From: Ophioderma brevispina
Lineage: Eukaryota > Echinodermata > Ophiuroidea > Amphilepidida > Ophiodermatidae
Assembly (NCBI GenBank): GCA_023653785.1
Contig: JAMKCH010088071.1
Span: 1 to 64,000 of the forward strand
Length of the DNA: 64,000 bases
Reading direction: 5' to 3'
A program made the translations under genes and the position numbers. Below are positions 36,449 to 47,700 of the stretch, in pieces; the first letter of the stretch is position 1; every line of letters starts with the position of its first letter. A model generated the notes under the pieces. The model saw only the letters and a program-made list of their open reading frames with translations. It made no database searches and was not told the DNA's origin.

Positions 36449-36640
36449 TGCGCCGAAATACCGGGCTATGCCGAAACGCCCGGTCTTTCGGCAGATGACC
36501 TTGCCGTACGGCAGGGGTATCTGCCGAAACGCCCGGTGTTTCGGCAATTATTCATGCCGAAAATGTGGGCTACGTCATTACCCTGCCGAACGGCAGGGTT
36601 ACTTGCCGAAACAATGGGTTATCCCAGTATTTCGACACAG
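36449..36640. mobile_element. GCCGAA-rich compound foldback element
   Basis: Nested palindromes dominate: 'tgccgaaacgcccggtgttt' followed by 'cggca', 'ccctgccgaacggcaggg', and 'tgccgtacggca'. The outer ends ('cgccgaaataccgggctat' and 'ggttatcccagtatttcg') are also inverted. The interior is built almost entirely of GCCGAA/TTCGGC words. It has no coding role and probably is a small DNA transposon. Related sequence recurs at 37,518-37,605. Confidence 0.65.
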
Positions 36641-37107
36641 AGGGATCCTAATTACAGCGTGCGGTTGTTGGATGTAACTAAGTTCTTATGTCAATTGGCT
36701 GTACGGACACAGGATGACACGAAATAGGTGTTTAGTTGACTTAGCTCGTACGACGGGCTAAAATTAGCTTTAAACTAATAATTTTAGGGCCCGTTCATTA
36801 TTTACAAGGGAGGGGACCGGAGAAATTGAAAGATGTGTTTGGAAAATTGCATAACCATCATTTATTGTAAAGTTACATAGGTCCTATTGCATAGAACTCC
36901 TACACCCATCCCACACACACAATTAGGTACATCATATGATTTACTGCTGATATGCAGGTAGGTGCTTGGTTTACTGAATAATAAATTTAACATGACCCCC
37001 CCTCCATCAGAAAAAAAAAATAAAATCACATAACCCCCTATTTGTGAAGTAGAAAATGGCATAGGTCTAATCTCAATGTTTGTACTCAGCGGACCCTTAT
37101 AACCAAA

Positions 37108-37190
37108 CCCTAACCTAATTCCTAACCCTAATCTTAACCCTAGGTCCTATAGGCCTTATAACCCCAACCCTAAACCTAACCCGTGTTGCA
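37108..37190. repeat. Degenerate CCCTAA-type array
   Basis: About eight imperfect 'aaccctaa'-like words (aaccctaacctaattcctaa, ttaaccctagg, aaccccaaccctaaacctaa). It resembles interstitial telomere-like sequence but is too degenerate and short to say more. Confidence 0.5.
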
Positions 37191-37514
37191 ACCGGCCTAA
37201 TAGCCCTCCTAATCAATAAAGGGACCTTTACAATGGGATCCATATGTATATCAATGCATATAACGTATACATTGTTTCCGAATTCGGCTACCTTGGTAAA
37301 AGAACGCGGGAATTCTTCTTCATGGGGTCTATGTGGGTGCTTTAGGTGTTACAAGATTGTATCTACTACTATTACATAGGCTACTTGATTGTTCCTAAAT
37401 GCCAAAAGCCTGATTTTTAATGAGTTTCATTGTAGAATTGTCCATAAAATCACGAAAAATGCGTAAACACGTGCTCTACACATCAACAGCACGTTATTTT
37501 TCACTTCCCTCCTC

Positions 37515-37737
37515 CTCTGCCGAATGCCCGGGTTCTTCGCCAGTTCTGAGAGGAGGGAACTTCGGCACCCGGGTATTTCGGCACCGGGTGTTTCGGCACA
37601 ACAATATGCCCTTTCCTGCCGTTGGTGTGAACGCCATCGCTAACGCTCAACTAGTCAAAACTGCCTCTATTTATGTGATTAGAAAATAACGAAAGCAGGG
37701 CAGTTTTGACAAGTTGAGTGTTGGCAACGGCGCTCAC
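37515..37737. repeat. Two inverted repeats upstream of the second FN3 exon
   Basis: The first (37,518-37,605) is built of GCCGAA/TTCGGC and CCCGGG words like the element at 36,449. The second is an inverted pair of about 37 bp ('aacgccatcgctaacgctca' plus 'actagtcaaaactgcc' at 37,630-37,665 against 'ggcagttttgacaagttgag' at 37,699). They end about 90 bp before the exon. Confidence 0.6.
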
Positions 37738-37829
37738 GTCAGTTTTTCCCCATCAACGACAAATACGAATGAGGTCTATACACTTAAGAGTAAAGGACTG
37801 AAAAGACACTAATATTTTTTTATCCACAG

Positions 37830-38183
37830 TGGGTTCGGCACCATCAGCAAACCCAGTACCATCAGCAAACCCATCAGCAAACCCAGTACCATCAGCAAAC
37901 CCAGTTGTGAATGATGTAACCAGTAACTCATTCCAGGTCAACTTCCCAGATGAACCAACAGTTCTTCCGGAGGGCCCGATATCATCCTATGTTCTTACGA
38001 TTAACGATGGTCAAACATCAAACTCTTTCGTCATCAGTTCTGAAGCAGGCTCGTCATACACATTTAGTGGTCTGTCGCCAGAATCAAATTATACATTAGA
38101 TGTTGATGCAATTGTCACGACACCAGGCGATGGCCCGCTATTTGTGGATCTTGATATTCCAACTCAGATCATTTCTACACCCA
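37830..38183 (+). CDS. Fibronectin type III exon with N-terminal PSANP repeat linker
   Basis: A 354-bp exon (118 codons), phase 1-1, with acceptor tttatccacag|TG and donor TCTACACCCA|gtaagt. It opens with a short repetitive linker made of PSANPV and PSANP units (residues about 5-24, four units). An FN3 domain follows: 'VNDVTSNSFQVNFPDEPTVL' as the A-B region, 'ISSYVLTINDG' as the C strand, then 'YTFSGLSPESNYTLDVDAIV'. The usual B-strand Trp is replaced by Phe. The ending 'LDIPTQIISTP' parallels 'ALPSQTVTT' in the 33,513 exon and 'LDFPSQSITT' in the decayed 48,097 exon, supporting tandem duplication. The linker repeat is probably a spacer and possibly length-variable between individuals. Confidence 0.87.
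37839..37908 (+). repeat. Coding tandem repeat (PSANP/PSANPV units)
   Basis: The 12-15 bp word 'ccatcagcaaaccc(agta)' occurs four times in frame inside the FN3 exon: three full PSANPV-type units and one PSANP unit. The unit length keeps the reading frame, so copy-number change alters only linker length. Confidence 0.85.
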
Positions 38184-38269
38184 GTAAGTTTCTGAAAATT
38201 TATTTGGCAAGAGCGTTTTGTTTTTGTGTCGTCTGCAAGTAGAGTGGCACATAGGGCTTACTTCGGCCG

Positions 38270-38345
38270 TGCGTGCGCGAACGCCTGTGTGTGTATATGT
38301 GTGCGTGCGTGTGTGTGTAACGTGTGTATGTGGGTGTGTGGTAAA
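38270..38345. repeat. (TG)n-rich microsatellite
   Basis: Imperfect TG/GTGC repeat within the intron that follows the FN3 exon. Confidence 0.8.
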
Positions 38346-38454
38346 ATTGTGTTAGCCCTGCACTTTATTGTACACATATTACCCATTGATTATTCATACT
38401 AGGCCAGAAGAACCAGTGGCCCAAGATTCATATTGTGTGTGCACAGATTAACCA

Positions 38455-38640
38455 CTGATTGCAGGCACTCCATACTCGTCCTTTTCTTGTCAAGAATTCC
38501 TTTCTGCTATCTAGTACATACAACCCCAGATATTTAAAATCTTTTACTTCCTTGATAGTTGTGCCATTCCTTGCGCGGATAGGAGGATGATCTACCTCTT
38601 TTAAAATTGAGAATTATACATTGTCTTCTTTGCATTTAGC
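38455..38640 (-). mobile_element. Non-LTR retrotransposon RT fragment (RTE-like)
   Basis: Minus-strand reading near 38,465-38,590 gives 'IKEVKDFKYLGLYVLDSRKE' followed by 'FLTRKGRVW'. This is the 'FKYLG' block that follows the RT active site in RTE-group elements, with the 'RK..AW' continuation. Only this short piece remains. Confidence 0.6.
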
Positions 38641-38689
38641 CTTTTTTGGAAGAATTGCAAAAACTTATGGACGAGATCGGGGACCTCTA

Positions 38690-39240
38690 AAAAGATTGTG
38701 CTTAGGCCTAATGGGGGATTCAACATCCACTGTGATGTGCTGAGAGAATGACACCAAAAGATTCAATGAAATTGGTTCTGCGCTATATCAAACAAATGTG
38801 GTGCCCAAAACCATGTTTTGGACACACCTTAGATCTGGTGAGTGCCCAGTGTGAGTGATGATCTCGCTACTCAGATCATCATGTAGTTTCTTCCATAGTA
38901 CAATGTGCTAAGCCACCTCCTATGAAAATAATCAACTTGTGGCACAGAGTACGGAATTAGTTAGTATGTCACGAACACAATTTAGAATATTTTTTATTGG
39001 TATACAGCACTTACTGTTGATGTGTACAAAGAGTTTCCAGACATGATAATGCAAAGTACTGGTTGAATCATGCAAGACTATCACATCCTCTGTCCCGTGG
39101 TAACTAAGACGCGCACTGTTAAAACAAAGCTCCAATGGTACAACGAGAACATTCAGAAGAGAGACGGATTCGGCGTCGACTTGAGCGCAGATGGAAAAGA
39201 ACCAATCTGATACTGGAAGCGGCATTTAGAGCACAGAAGC
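38690..39240 (+). mobile_element. L2-like LINE fragment (end of endonuclease and start of linker)
   Basis: The plus strand, in shifting frames, reads a 'LYQTNVVPKT' and 'VLDTP' stretch (family: GPTH..GHTLDL), 'SDHHVVS' near 38,870-38,890 (the SDHH endonuclease motif), and near 39,130-39,190 'LQWYNENIQ' plus 'RRRLERRWKRTNL'-like sequence (family: APWYNE.I...RRRLERRWR.T.L). The RT portion is missing. Confidence 0.55.
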
Positions 39241-39439
39241 GATATGTTTCTAAACTCTAACTGATTCTACTTTTTCATCAAAAATGTATGAATGCCAGTT
39301 CAAAAGAAATGTTATAATAACCATCAGTACACTTATTAATAAGTCTGTTTCCATTCTCCCAGACTGTAATTAATATGAAGACCTCTCTAACAAGTTTTGT
39401 CAATTTAATTGATAAGTTGAGAAGATTAGGACCCAGACC

Positions 39440-40850
39440 TTAGCCTTATGCACTCTGCCCCCGCTCCGCTGGTGGATCTTACGCGCTCGGGCCACTTTGG
39501 AGCTGGGATAGCCTTGGCCCGTCTGCTACCCTCCCACGGGCTTTCAGCTCTGGGTCGCCGGCGCTTCCGTCGCGGCCCCGTTGGCGGATGACGTTGCTGC
39601 CCACGTAGCCGAGCTCCTTCGTGGTGCTAGTCCGGGCCCTGTCCGGGGCCACCTCGGGGGTTGAGGCCTATGGTCTATGCCAGTTAGGCGCTGGGTAAGT
39701 AGCCTTGGTCGTCCTGGCTCTTAGGCTATGGTGGTAGGCTTACTGCTACTAGCATGGTCCGCTGTCTCCCTTGGGGAACCTGGACTCTGGCTATGATGCA
39801 GACTTCGCTGCTCCCATCCTGGGGATCAGCGGGGGCTAGCGCCTATTCCGAGTCGGGGATAGTGACGGTTGCCGTCTGGCGTTGTCTTGTTCCCCCTTGG
39901 GGTCTAGACCGTATCACAGCTTTGGCATGTTACTGGTTTTGGGTCTTTACCCTGGCTTCCTTGGGAGGTCGCCCTTTACCCCCCATTCCTTTAGCCTTGG
40001 CGGTCTTTGGGGGACTTTCGCCTTGGCCTAGGCCTTTGGGCTTTCATCGCCTAGCTTTGATTCTCGATTAGACCCCTTCATCTTAACCCCCCTTCGGGGT
40101 AGCTGCCCTTGGTTCTTCCCACGCGGCTTGGCTGGGCCCTTGTTCGGGCCTAGCCTGGCCTAGGGCTGATGCCATGCTGCTTGGGGTTTACCTTGGCCCC
40201 TCGGGGTGGTTATGAGGCCTGTGCTACGCTGGATCTGGTGGGCCCCTCCAGGGGCTTCACTGGGCCGGCAAGGCCTGGGGTAGGGGCTTTATGTCGTTCT
40301 CCCTTTGGCTTTTATCCACCCCGTATGGGGGACTCTGATCTTCGCCTTGGCTGTCCTCCCTTGCCCTCCGTCCTCACTTTTGTGCGGGCGCGAGACCATC
40401 GGCCTACTGCCGGCTGGTGCCCTCCGGGCCTAGCCGCTCTTTCTTTGCCCGGTCTCGGGCTTTGGTCATTGAGTCTTGAACGCGGATATGCTCGGGTCCC
40501 TCATTGGGGCTTGGCTTCCCACCCAGGTGGATGCCTCGCCCCCCTCTGGGCTCTGTTTTTCCTGCACGCTGGTGGTTGGCCCGCTCTGTTGCCTACCTTA
40601 CCCGGTGCTCCAGGCCTTACTCCTAGCCCTTGAGTCCTTTCGACTTCGCCTGGACACTGCCTCTGTTGGATCTCCGGTGTCTTGACCGTTGAATCCCTTC
40701 TCCCCGTTTGTTCGGGGGGTGGGGCTGGCGCTTTGCAGTTCTCCGCACATTCCTTGGCTCCCAGCTCCTGCTCTTCTAATGCCGATATAGCCCACTCCTG
40801 AGTCCTCCCCTATGATTGACGGAGCATTTGCACATGCGTAATTTCCAACC
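39440..40850. other. GC-rich island of unknown nature
   Basis: The composition changes sharply to GC-rich, with C/T-rich plus-strand words, for about 1.4 kb and then returns to AT-rich. Short palindromic CCCCTTGGGG-type words (cccttgggg, ccccttcgggg, cccctcgggg, cccctccagggg, cccgtatggggg) recur at least eight times. The longest open frames are 154 codons on plus (40,169-40,633, Leu/Pro/Gly-rich) and 84 codons on minus (40,598-40,852). Minus-strand readings are rich in Lys, Arg, Pro, Ser and Gln but contain stops. It could be a gag-like part of an old retroelement, a satellite fragment or foreign sequence. No domain is recognised. Confidence 0.6.
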
Positions 40851-41389
40851 ACTTTTCAGCCGATGATTTCAAATATCATCATGAAGTTTCCAAAGCAATC
40901 TTGTTGTCCCTGGGATTTCCATACCCTCTGGCCTGTCAAAGAAAATGTACATGTTTGCTGCCTGCTCTCACCAAAATTGTAAACACCTCACTGTCATCTG
41001 GTTTATCTCCATCTAATTTGAAAAGTCTGTCATAATTCCGGTCATCAAGAACCCACTTTATATCCCGATTTACTTAGAGCTACAGGCTGGTCGCAACATA
41101 AGTTTTTTGTCCCAAAATCGTCGAAAAAAGCCTACACGCCACGTTAACAGCCCCGTGGACAGCAATGGCCTGGTGAAAAAAGTTTCAATCTACAGAACAT
41201 CTACAGAACACATCCAGAACACCCTAAGACAACGTCTGCATGTGTTTCAAAATCTGGTTCAACAAACCAGATTCCTGGCAAGTGGTTCTGCAAGTGTTCC
41301 TCTGAACCCCTGTCGAACACAAGCAGAACACTTCCCAACGCGTCGTGTGTTTCTAAACAAATTTGCAGTGTTGGCTCTGGGTCTACAGC

Positions 41390-42230
41390 GCTGCTGAATC
41401 GCCGCCATCATGGTGCAACACTCACACAAAGAAGCTGGACACAGTACTCATCGAGACCTTGAGAATCATTACTGGTTGCCTCCGTCTCACCCAATATGGG
41501 TTCTAACAGTGCTGTTCAGCCCACGCCCAAACTGGGAATAAGGCTTGCGGACACACAAGCACCTGCGGCATAACACTGTCAAAAAATCGCACCAGCTCGG
41601 AAGACAGAGACTGTGATCTCGCGAACTGTTCTGTCGACACGCTGCATACTAAAATCTCCAGCTCCCCATTCAATATCTTACAGGCATGGAATAATGCCTG
41701 GCTAGATAATTCAAGACCAACAACTTCACTCTTACACCTTTGACAGAACTACCAACCTGGTAGCAATCTTCCACGCAAGGAATGCAATGGCGGATCCAGG
41801 ATTTGAAAACTGATCAAAAATGACAGGGAGGGCGATGAAAGGATGTTTTGTAACTGGTCCAAAATAGCTCAAAAGGGGTGATTTTGCAAGAATTTGCAGA
41901 AATTACAGGGGGGGGGGGGGAGCGCGCGCCCCCTCCGCCCCTCCCTGGACCGGCATGGAGTGGGTCACCTTAAACCGAATCGCACAGGAGGCGGTCGCTT
42001 CAACAGCAATATGCACCGATGGGACTGCGACCATATCCAGCCTGTAATGTGGCTCTCCATCAAAAACTGCGGATCACATTCTCAATGAGTGCCCTACCTT
42101 TCGTCCACAGGTTGAAATAGACGTCTAAAACCCCAACCAATCAACAGTGAGCTGGCTCCGCCGTCTACAACATATAGCTGCTGCCTCATACGCAAGAAAA
42201 GAGAAGTAGTATACTAGGAAAAGGTGGGAC
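41390..42230 (+). mobile_element. Non-LTR retrotransposon C-terminal fragment, interrupted by a MITE
   Basis: The plus strand reads 'THTKKLDTVLIETLRIITGC' near 41,430-41,480 and, beyond the inserted MITE, 'WVTLNRIRTGGGRFNSNMHR' near 41,960-42,020. A Cys/His block 'C.CGSPSKTADHILNECP' follows near 42,035-42,090. These match the C-terminal region of Jockey/CR1-group non-LTR elements (W..LNR.RTG.GR, then HI...CP). It ends near 42,150 in 'WLRRLQHIAAA'. The upstream part (40,860-41,390) is not clearly part of it. Confidence 0.65.
41785..41957. mobile_element. hAT-like MITE inside the non-LTR fragment
   Basis: It starts 'CAATGGCGGATCCAGG' and ends in a degraded inverted copy ('CCTGGACCGGCATG'). 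The interior holds a 14-G run and a C-rich stretch, and nothing codes. Removing it brings 'LPRKEW' from the left into line with 'WVTLNRIRTG' on the right, so it clearly interrupted the LINE frame. A precise target duplication was not resolved. Confidence 0.6.
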
Positions 42231-42239
42231 ACCCCCCTG

Positions 42240-42660
42240 TTGACTTTCCATGTGCATGATGTGTCATGACTAGAAAAGCTCTAGACTAAGTCCTGAGTCT
42301 AGATCTATATTTTGATTAGCTAGGATGCCACGACCTAGCAGCCTGCCTAGGCCCTGAGCCCAGCGGAGATCAGATAGGTTTTAGCCTAGCTGCAGTAGCA
42401 CCTAACAGCTTAGGCCACTCCCGGGGCCACCTCGTCACAGAACTTGGAGGGTGAATGCATGAATCAGTGTCTCATCATGCTCATCGATCGCAGTGGTTAC
42501 ATGGAGCTGGTGTAGGCCTATTTATGGACGTCGTCCACGGGTCCATACTGCATGCTACTGCATGTTAAATGTAGGAATACGGAGAGAATAGGTGGCTCAT
42601 CGAAATCTCTACGAGCATTCATGTACACGTTCACACGCCTGAAGCTGCCTGGTACACTAC
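42240..42660. other. Intron-like stretch, no feature recognised
   Basis: No exon or transposon end is seen; CTAG words are frequent near 42,270-42,410. Confidence 0.4.
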
Positions 42661-42676
42661 AGTCACGGACTGAGAG

Positions 42677-42862
42677 GGGTGTTTCCAGAAGGTGACACCC
42701 TTTTCTGACATACCTTTCTGACACCCTATGAATTCGGAAACCGTAACGGAATAAACACATAAACCGTGTGGTTTATTTCCCGTTAAGGTCCGTTAAGGTT
42801 TTCGATTCATAGGGTTGTCAGAAAAGTATGTCAGAAAAGGGTGTAACCTTATGGAAACACCC
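42677..42862. mobile_element. MULE-like hairpin MITE, 9-bp target duplication
   Basis: Inverted arms of about 90 bp ('gggtgtttccagaaggtgac', then 'acccttttctgacatac', 'ccctatgaatt', 'ataaacc') are mirrored up to 42,862 ('ggaaacaccc'). The flanks gactgagag (42,668-42,676) and gactgatag (42,863-42,871) match at 8 of 9 bases. The 9-bp duplication and G-rich ends suggest a Mutator-type (MULE) transposase. No coding content. Confidence 0.75.
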
Positions 42863-43222
42863 GACTGATAGTACCGTCATGAGTAGTCTGGTAGTGTTTT
42901 GCACAAGGGCATGGCCCAGTCTAAAAGTCCGGTTCCTCTTACGGCCAGGTTTTGTTTGTTTACTCCCGTGGATTTATGCCGTAGGCCTATGTGTAGTCTA
43001 TGACTATGATGTATGTGTGTATTTTTAACTTTGAGTTTTTGCAATAGAACTTAGAATAGACAATTTATTGGATAAATTCACAAATCTGGTCCAGTTAACT
43101 TGCAGCTATTTCATGTATTAATACAATGACATGATTTGGTTGGCCATTAAAAAACTTACCAGGCTAAGCTTAGGGCTTGGCTAGGAGGGAGGACTGCAGC
43201 CCGGGAACTGCAGCTCTGCAAG

Positions 43223-43388
43223 GGGAGTTTCCGTAACCTGACCCATCTGACACACTTTTTTTTTCTGATACACTATGTATTCGGAAACCCTTCACGGAAT
43301 AAAGCACAGATTTATTCCGTTAAGGTTTCCGATTCATAAGTGTGTAAAACGTGGTGTCCCAGGTGTGGTCAGGTTTACGGAAACTCCC
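43223..43388. mobile_element. MULE-like hairpin MITE, second copy
   Basis: A 166-bp palindrome with ends 'gggagtttccgtaacctgac' and 'gtcaggtttacggaaactcc' and the internal 'attcggaaacc' / 'ggtttccgatt' pair. The flanking 9-mers ctctgcaag and gcctgcaag share 7 of 9 bases. It belongs to the same family as 42,677 and 56,858 but is a distinct subfamily (GGGAGTTTCC ends versus GGGTGTTTCC). Confidence 0.75.
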
Positions 43389-43394
43389 GCCTGC

Positions 43395-44740
43395 AAGCCT
43401 CTGACATGGCCTATCCCGCCTAAAGAATTTCTATGGCTTTCATGTCATGAATTTGATATATAAGTCAATATCAACTCATTGCCAAATTTATTGAGAAGGA
43501 CTCACATTCAGGTAATACAGCATGTTGGCAACATGATCTGTGAGCCCTTGCAATCTGCATACAAAGCTCAAATCCTTAACCTTGATCGAATCAGGTTGTC
43601 TTTTTGCTTTGACTTGAGTGCTTGCCTTCGTAACCAATTGACCATATACTTGATTATCACATGCACTACTCTTGCCTGATTTAGATCTATCTCACTGACC
43701 GTAGTACCCGAGTGATGTTAACAGTGAATGTCCAGACATGTAGTCAAAAATTTTCACAACTATCTGTTTTTCATCAGAGCTCCATTGTGGGCCTGCAAGG
43801 TTTCATATGATACCATCCATTCGGGACATTATTAGGAACCATCTGTTATCTTTCCCTCGTATGCTGATGATCTGTCAGCTTTTCTGAGTTTAATTCACAA
43901 CGATTCCAGGTGATCGTGAGCAAGCGTCCTCGAAAACTTTCAAGCTGTATAATCTGACATAAATACCTGCTTGTCCAAAAACACCTGCTGCAGATAATCA
44001 AGAAAAGGAAGAATGTATTGTCTTTGCCACCTTTGGTGGTTTGAAAAAAAAAACAAAAACCCCGCTGTTTCTGCATCTGTGTGTGTAACGAACCTTAAGG
44101 TTATGTTTGATTGCACCATGAAGTCTATCATTGGTGATATCTGTAGAAGTGTAAATTAAACCATATGCGTAACTGGTGTAGTCGAAGGTTTTGTCACTTT
44201 TGGAGCTTCAACTATGCTGTACGATCGTTGGTCTTGTCCCGCATTGGAGAATCGAACAATTGGTGTCATAATATTAATTTAGTAGCTCACTTGAGAAGTT
44301 GTGTAAGAGTATTGTCCTATTTTAACTCATCAGCCATATACCCTCATGTCCGAGATTATCTGAACTGATTGCAAGGTGGACCAATTGCCTGGGTCAGCAG
44401 ATAACTCACCTACCCCTGGATAACTATTGGCCGTGGTGAACTAAAATGTGCCAATTTGTTTAATTTTACTTAGTCATTGTGTCGCTGATCACTAACTGCA
44501 AGCACACTCAACACTCTGTTGTGCCATCCAAGTATAATTATAAATTGTTTGTGAAACTCTTGTAATATTTTTATCTTTGTTGTATACCATCAATTTTTTG
44601 CATCATGGGTGCTTTTCAGTTATCGTTGAAGCCGTGGTGGCAAGCACACAAAACGTAGATTGCTACGAGGACTTGCATCATAAAATCAGGTTAACACATA
44701 AATAAAAGTACTTAATTAAGGTCAAATAGTACCAAAATGA
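43395..44740. other. Intron-like stretch, no feature recognised
   Basis: Short open frames on both strands (under 80 codons) show no domain similarity. It may contain the 5' untranslated part of the LINE that follows. Confidence 0.4.
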
Positions 44741-44779
44741 AGTACGCTTTGCTACTGGAATGCCAGTTCTATCAAGGCA

Positions 44780-47700
44780 CAAAACAATCGGCTGCTTGTG
44801 TTACTTCGGTCATCAGCAATCATTTGGAGTTCTTTGCCATCACCTAAGTCCTTGGCTGACTGGAGATAGCAGAGCTGATGTAGCCATTGCTGATATCCAG
44901 ATAACTCTACCTATTTATAAGCTTCATCATTCTCACCGCATCATAGAAGAGGCGGAGTACAGCTTTTCTGTTAGGGATGGTCTCCATGTGAGGATAAACG
45001 AGACCTGCGACTTTAACTCCTTGGAATATGAATGTCACAATACATCACCTTCTACCTCCTTCCACTTATTCTAATCTACAACTCAAGTCTGACCAAATAA
45101 ATCAATTCACCTCATCAATGTTTCTAAATAAATTCTCACTCTCTGTCTATGCTACTTTGACTGTTGGTAGTGGCCATTTGCTCCTAACTGGAGACTTTAA
45201 TGTACCATATTGACGTTGCTGATGACCGTGATGCTCTATCCTTCCTCAATATTCTATATCTCCATGACTTGAAACAACTAGTTGTTGGCCCAACTCACAT
45301 CGGGAACCACACTCTGGATCTACTAATACCTTAGAAGCAAGACAATTTTGTGAGGCATATTTCAACTCATAGTCATTTGCCGTTTGACCACTACGCTGTC
45401 CCAGTGCGTCATCAAATCAACCGACCTGAAACATGCATTAAACCATGCAGACTCGGAAAATTCGCACATCAAAAAGACTTCTTCCGCTCTGATTACGATC
45501 TGCACTTCTTTGTTGGCCTTCAATGCTGTGTGTGATTCTCTAGTTAAGGAATGAATTACTCTTCTCTAAGACCCTTGATGAACATGCTCCCCTCGTAATC
45601 TCTCTGTAGTTCTGTGTCCTCAGGCACCGTTGGTACACATATGTTCTTCGTGCTGAGAAGAACGCTTCGCGAGCGCAGCGTTTCACAGACTGGGCTCACA
45701 GGGTCATGCAAAAAAGTACAAAACCTGTTCTAAATACAACTCGCTTCTTTCTAAAGCCAAGAGAGATTATCATAACAAACAGATTACTACATGTGATGAA
45801 CGAGACCTTTTCCGCTAGTCAGTAATTTAACACTCCCAGATGAATAACCGCTACCTACCATGAATGTCCAAAAGATCGTGCTGACAGTTTGCGAAATTTT
45901 CTACAAGAGATCAAGAAAGCTCTAACAGCTACATGACTACTACTGCCTTCATGTCCTTGAACTAACGGAGTCATGCCAAGCACCTTCAGCTACTTTTCTA
46001 CATGTCTGAAAGGAGGTATGACATCCATCAATTCAGCATCGATCAAGTCCTGCACCTTAGACCCGTTTACCAGCTGGTCTCGTAAAACTTTGTCTAGATG
46101 ATCTGTTACCAGTCATACAAAGATTGCTAACATTTCCTTATCTTCGTGTATTTCCCCAAGCTCCTCAAGCATGCATCTGTCATCCGCTGCTGCGTAAGAA
46201 ATCTGGCTTGGAACCAACGTCCTCTCAATATCGCCCTATACGAATCTGCCATTTCTCGGAAAGGTGATTGAAGAGTGCAGTGAATCAGTTGCAGACTTAC
46301 CTCTTGATAATGATCTCCATGCTCCTATGCAGTCGGCATACCGGTAATATCACAAGTACTGAGACTGCTCTGCTACGGGTTGCAGAACGACATCTTGACT
46401 GCTCTTGCAAACAAAAGAGCTGTACTAGTGTTTACTGACTTCAAGCGCCGCCGTCGACACCATAGACCACAAAAAGCTCCTAACCCTCTAACTGAACCGT
46501 ATGGGATTACTGGAAACGCATTAAGTTGGTTCTCGTCATACCTCGATTGCCGAACTCAATCTATATCATCAGAGGATGCTTCGTCAGATCCTGTGGCGGT
46601 AGATTGTGGAGTCCCAAGGCTCGGTTACTGACCGATTGACTTCATCTTTCATGCCCCCCTACAGGATATATCACTCGCCTACGGCTTCAATTTGTTGGTT
46701 ACGCTGATGACACCCAGCCTTTACCTGACTTTCCCCCCTCGTGAATCCGCGTGAGGCAGCCATAAAAAAGATTGAAACATGCATTGAAGACATCATATCC
46801 TGGTGTAATTCCAACAAGCTGATATATTGAAAAAGAGCGGAGATGTGTTTATTTTCGCTCTCATTTTTAAGCAGATCGGCTAGCAACTCTCAGCCACCTA
46901 TGATTATTGGCAATCTGTTATACCTCCGTCACTGAAGCAACGGAAATCTTAGCTCAACACTAAAAATGATCAATCATTTTAACAGCTTATGTAAGCTGCA
47001 TGCCTCAAATAGAAAATTGGGCATTTCGCCAGTCCTTGATGAACATCTACCTCAGATTGGTCCACGCTTGTTACATCTGGCTGGATCCTGCAATTCATTG
47101 GCTTTATGGGCCTTCCAGAAAGAGAATTGGCCAAGGTTCAGCGAGTTCAATATACAGCTGCCCGTCTTGTCCTAAAATCCTCGACGAGATTTTACATTTC
47201 ACACTGCTCTCTACCAACTAAATTGGCTTCCAATTAACAGAGGGCAGTTTTACGATATGGCTTACCCTATAAGGTCATCCAAGGCATGTCACCTGCCTAT
47301 ATTTCTGAGCTTATCCAGCTGTATTTACCACCGAAGAACCTTGAGATCATCTTCTTCATCGAGCTGAGTAAAATCAGCCAAACTCATCAAACAAAGTCTA
47401 TGGTGATAGATTCTTTGGCTTACGCAGTAGCACATTTGTGGAATAAACTCCCTAACAGTATCCGCTAGCTCAGTCCGCAACTATTTTCAAGTCACGTCTG
47501 AAGACATTCTATTACACAGCTTTGGCTCCTGATACGTATCTGTTTTCTGATGGCCAGTCCGATCACTAATTATAATTCTGGATATTTTCCCTTTTTCTTG
47601 TTCTCTACCTTATTCACATCCGGTTGGCTAGGATAGTTGTTTTCATCAGTTTAGGTAGGTAGAGGCATGTGAATCCAGAAGATCAAGACTTAACGAGTCG

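Noticed and set aside
37108..37190. Interstitial telomere
   Set aside because: CCCTAA-like words are too degenerate and the tract too short to distinguish from a simple repeat; it is listed only as a repeat.
40169..40633. 154-codon plus-strand frame in the GC-rich island
   Set aside because: Low stop density is expected in GC-rich DNA. The composition (Leu, Pro, Gly, Trp, Arg) looks like a shadow frame and no motif is present.
43479..43679. Reading with 'LQSAYKA', similar to an RT motif
   Set aside because: It is a single short match without neighbouring RT blocks in any frame, so no LINE is called there.
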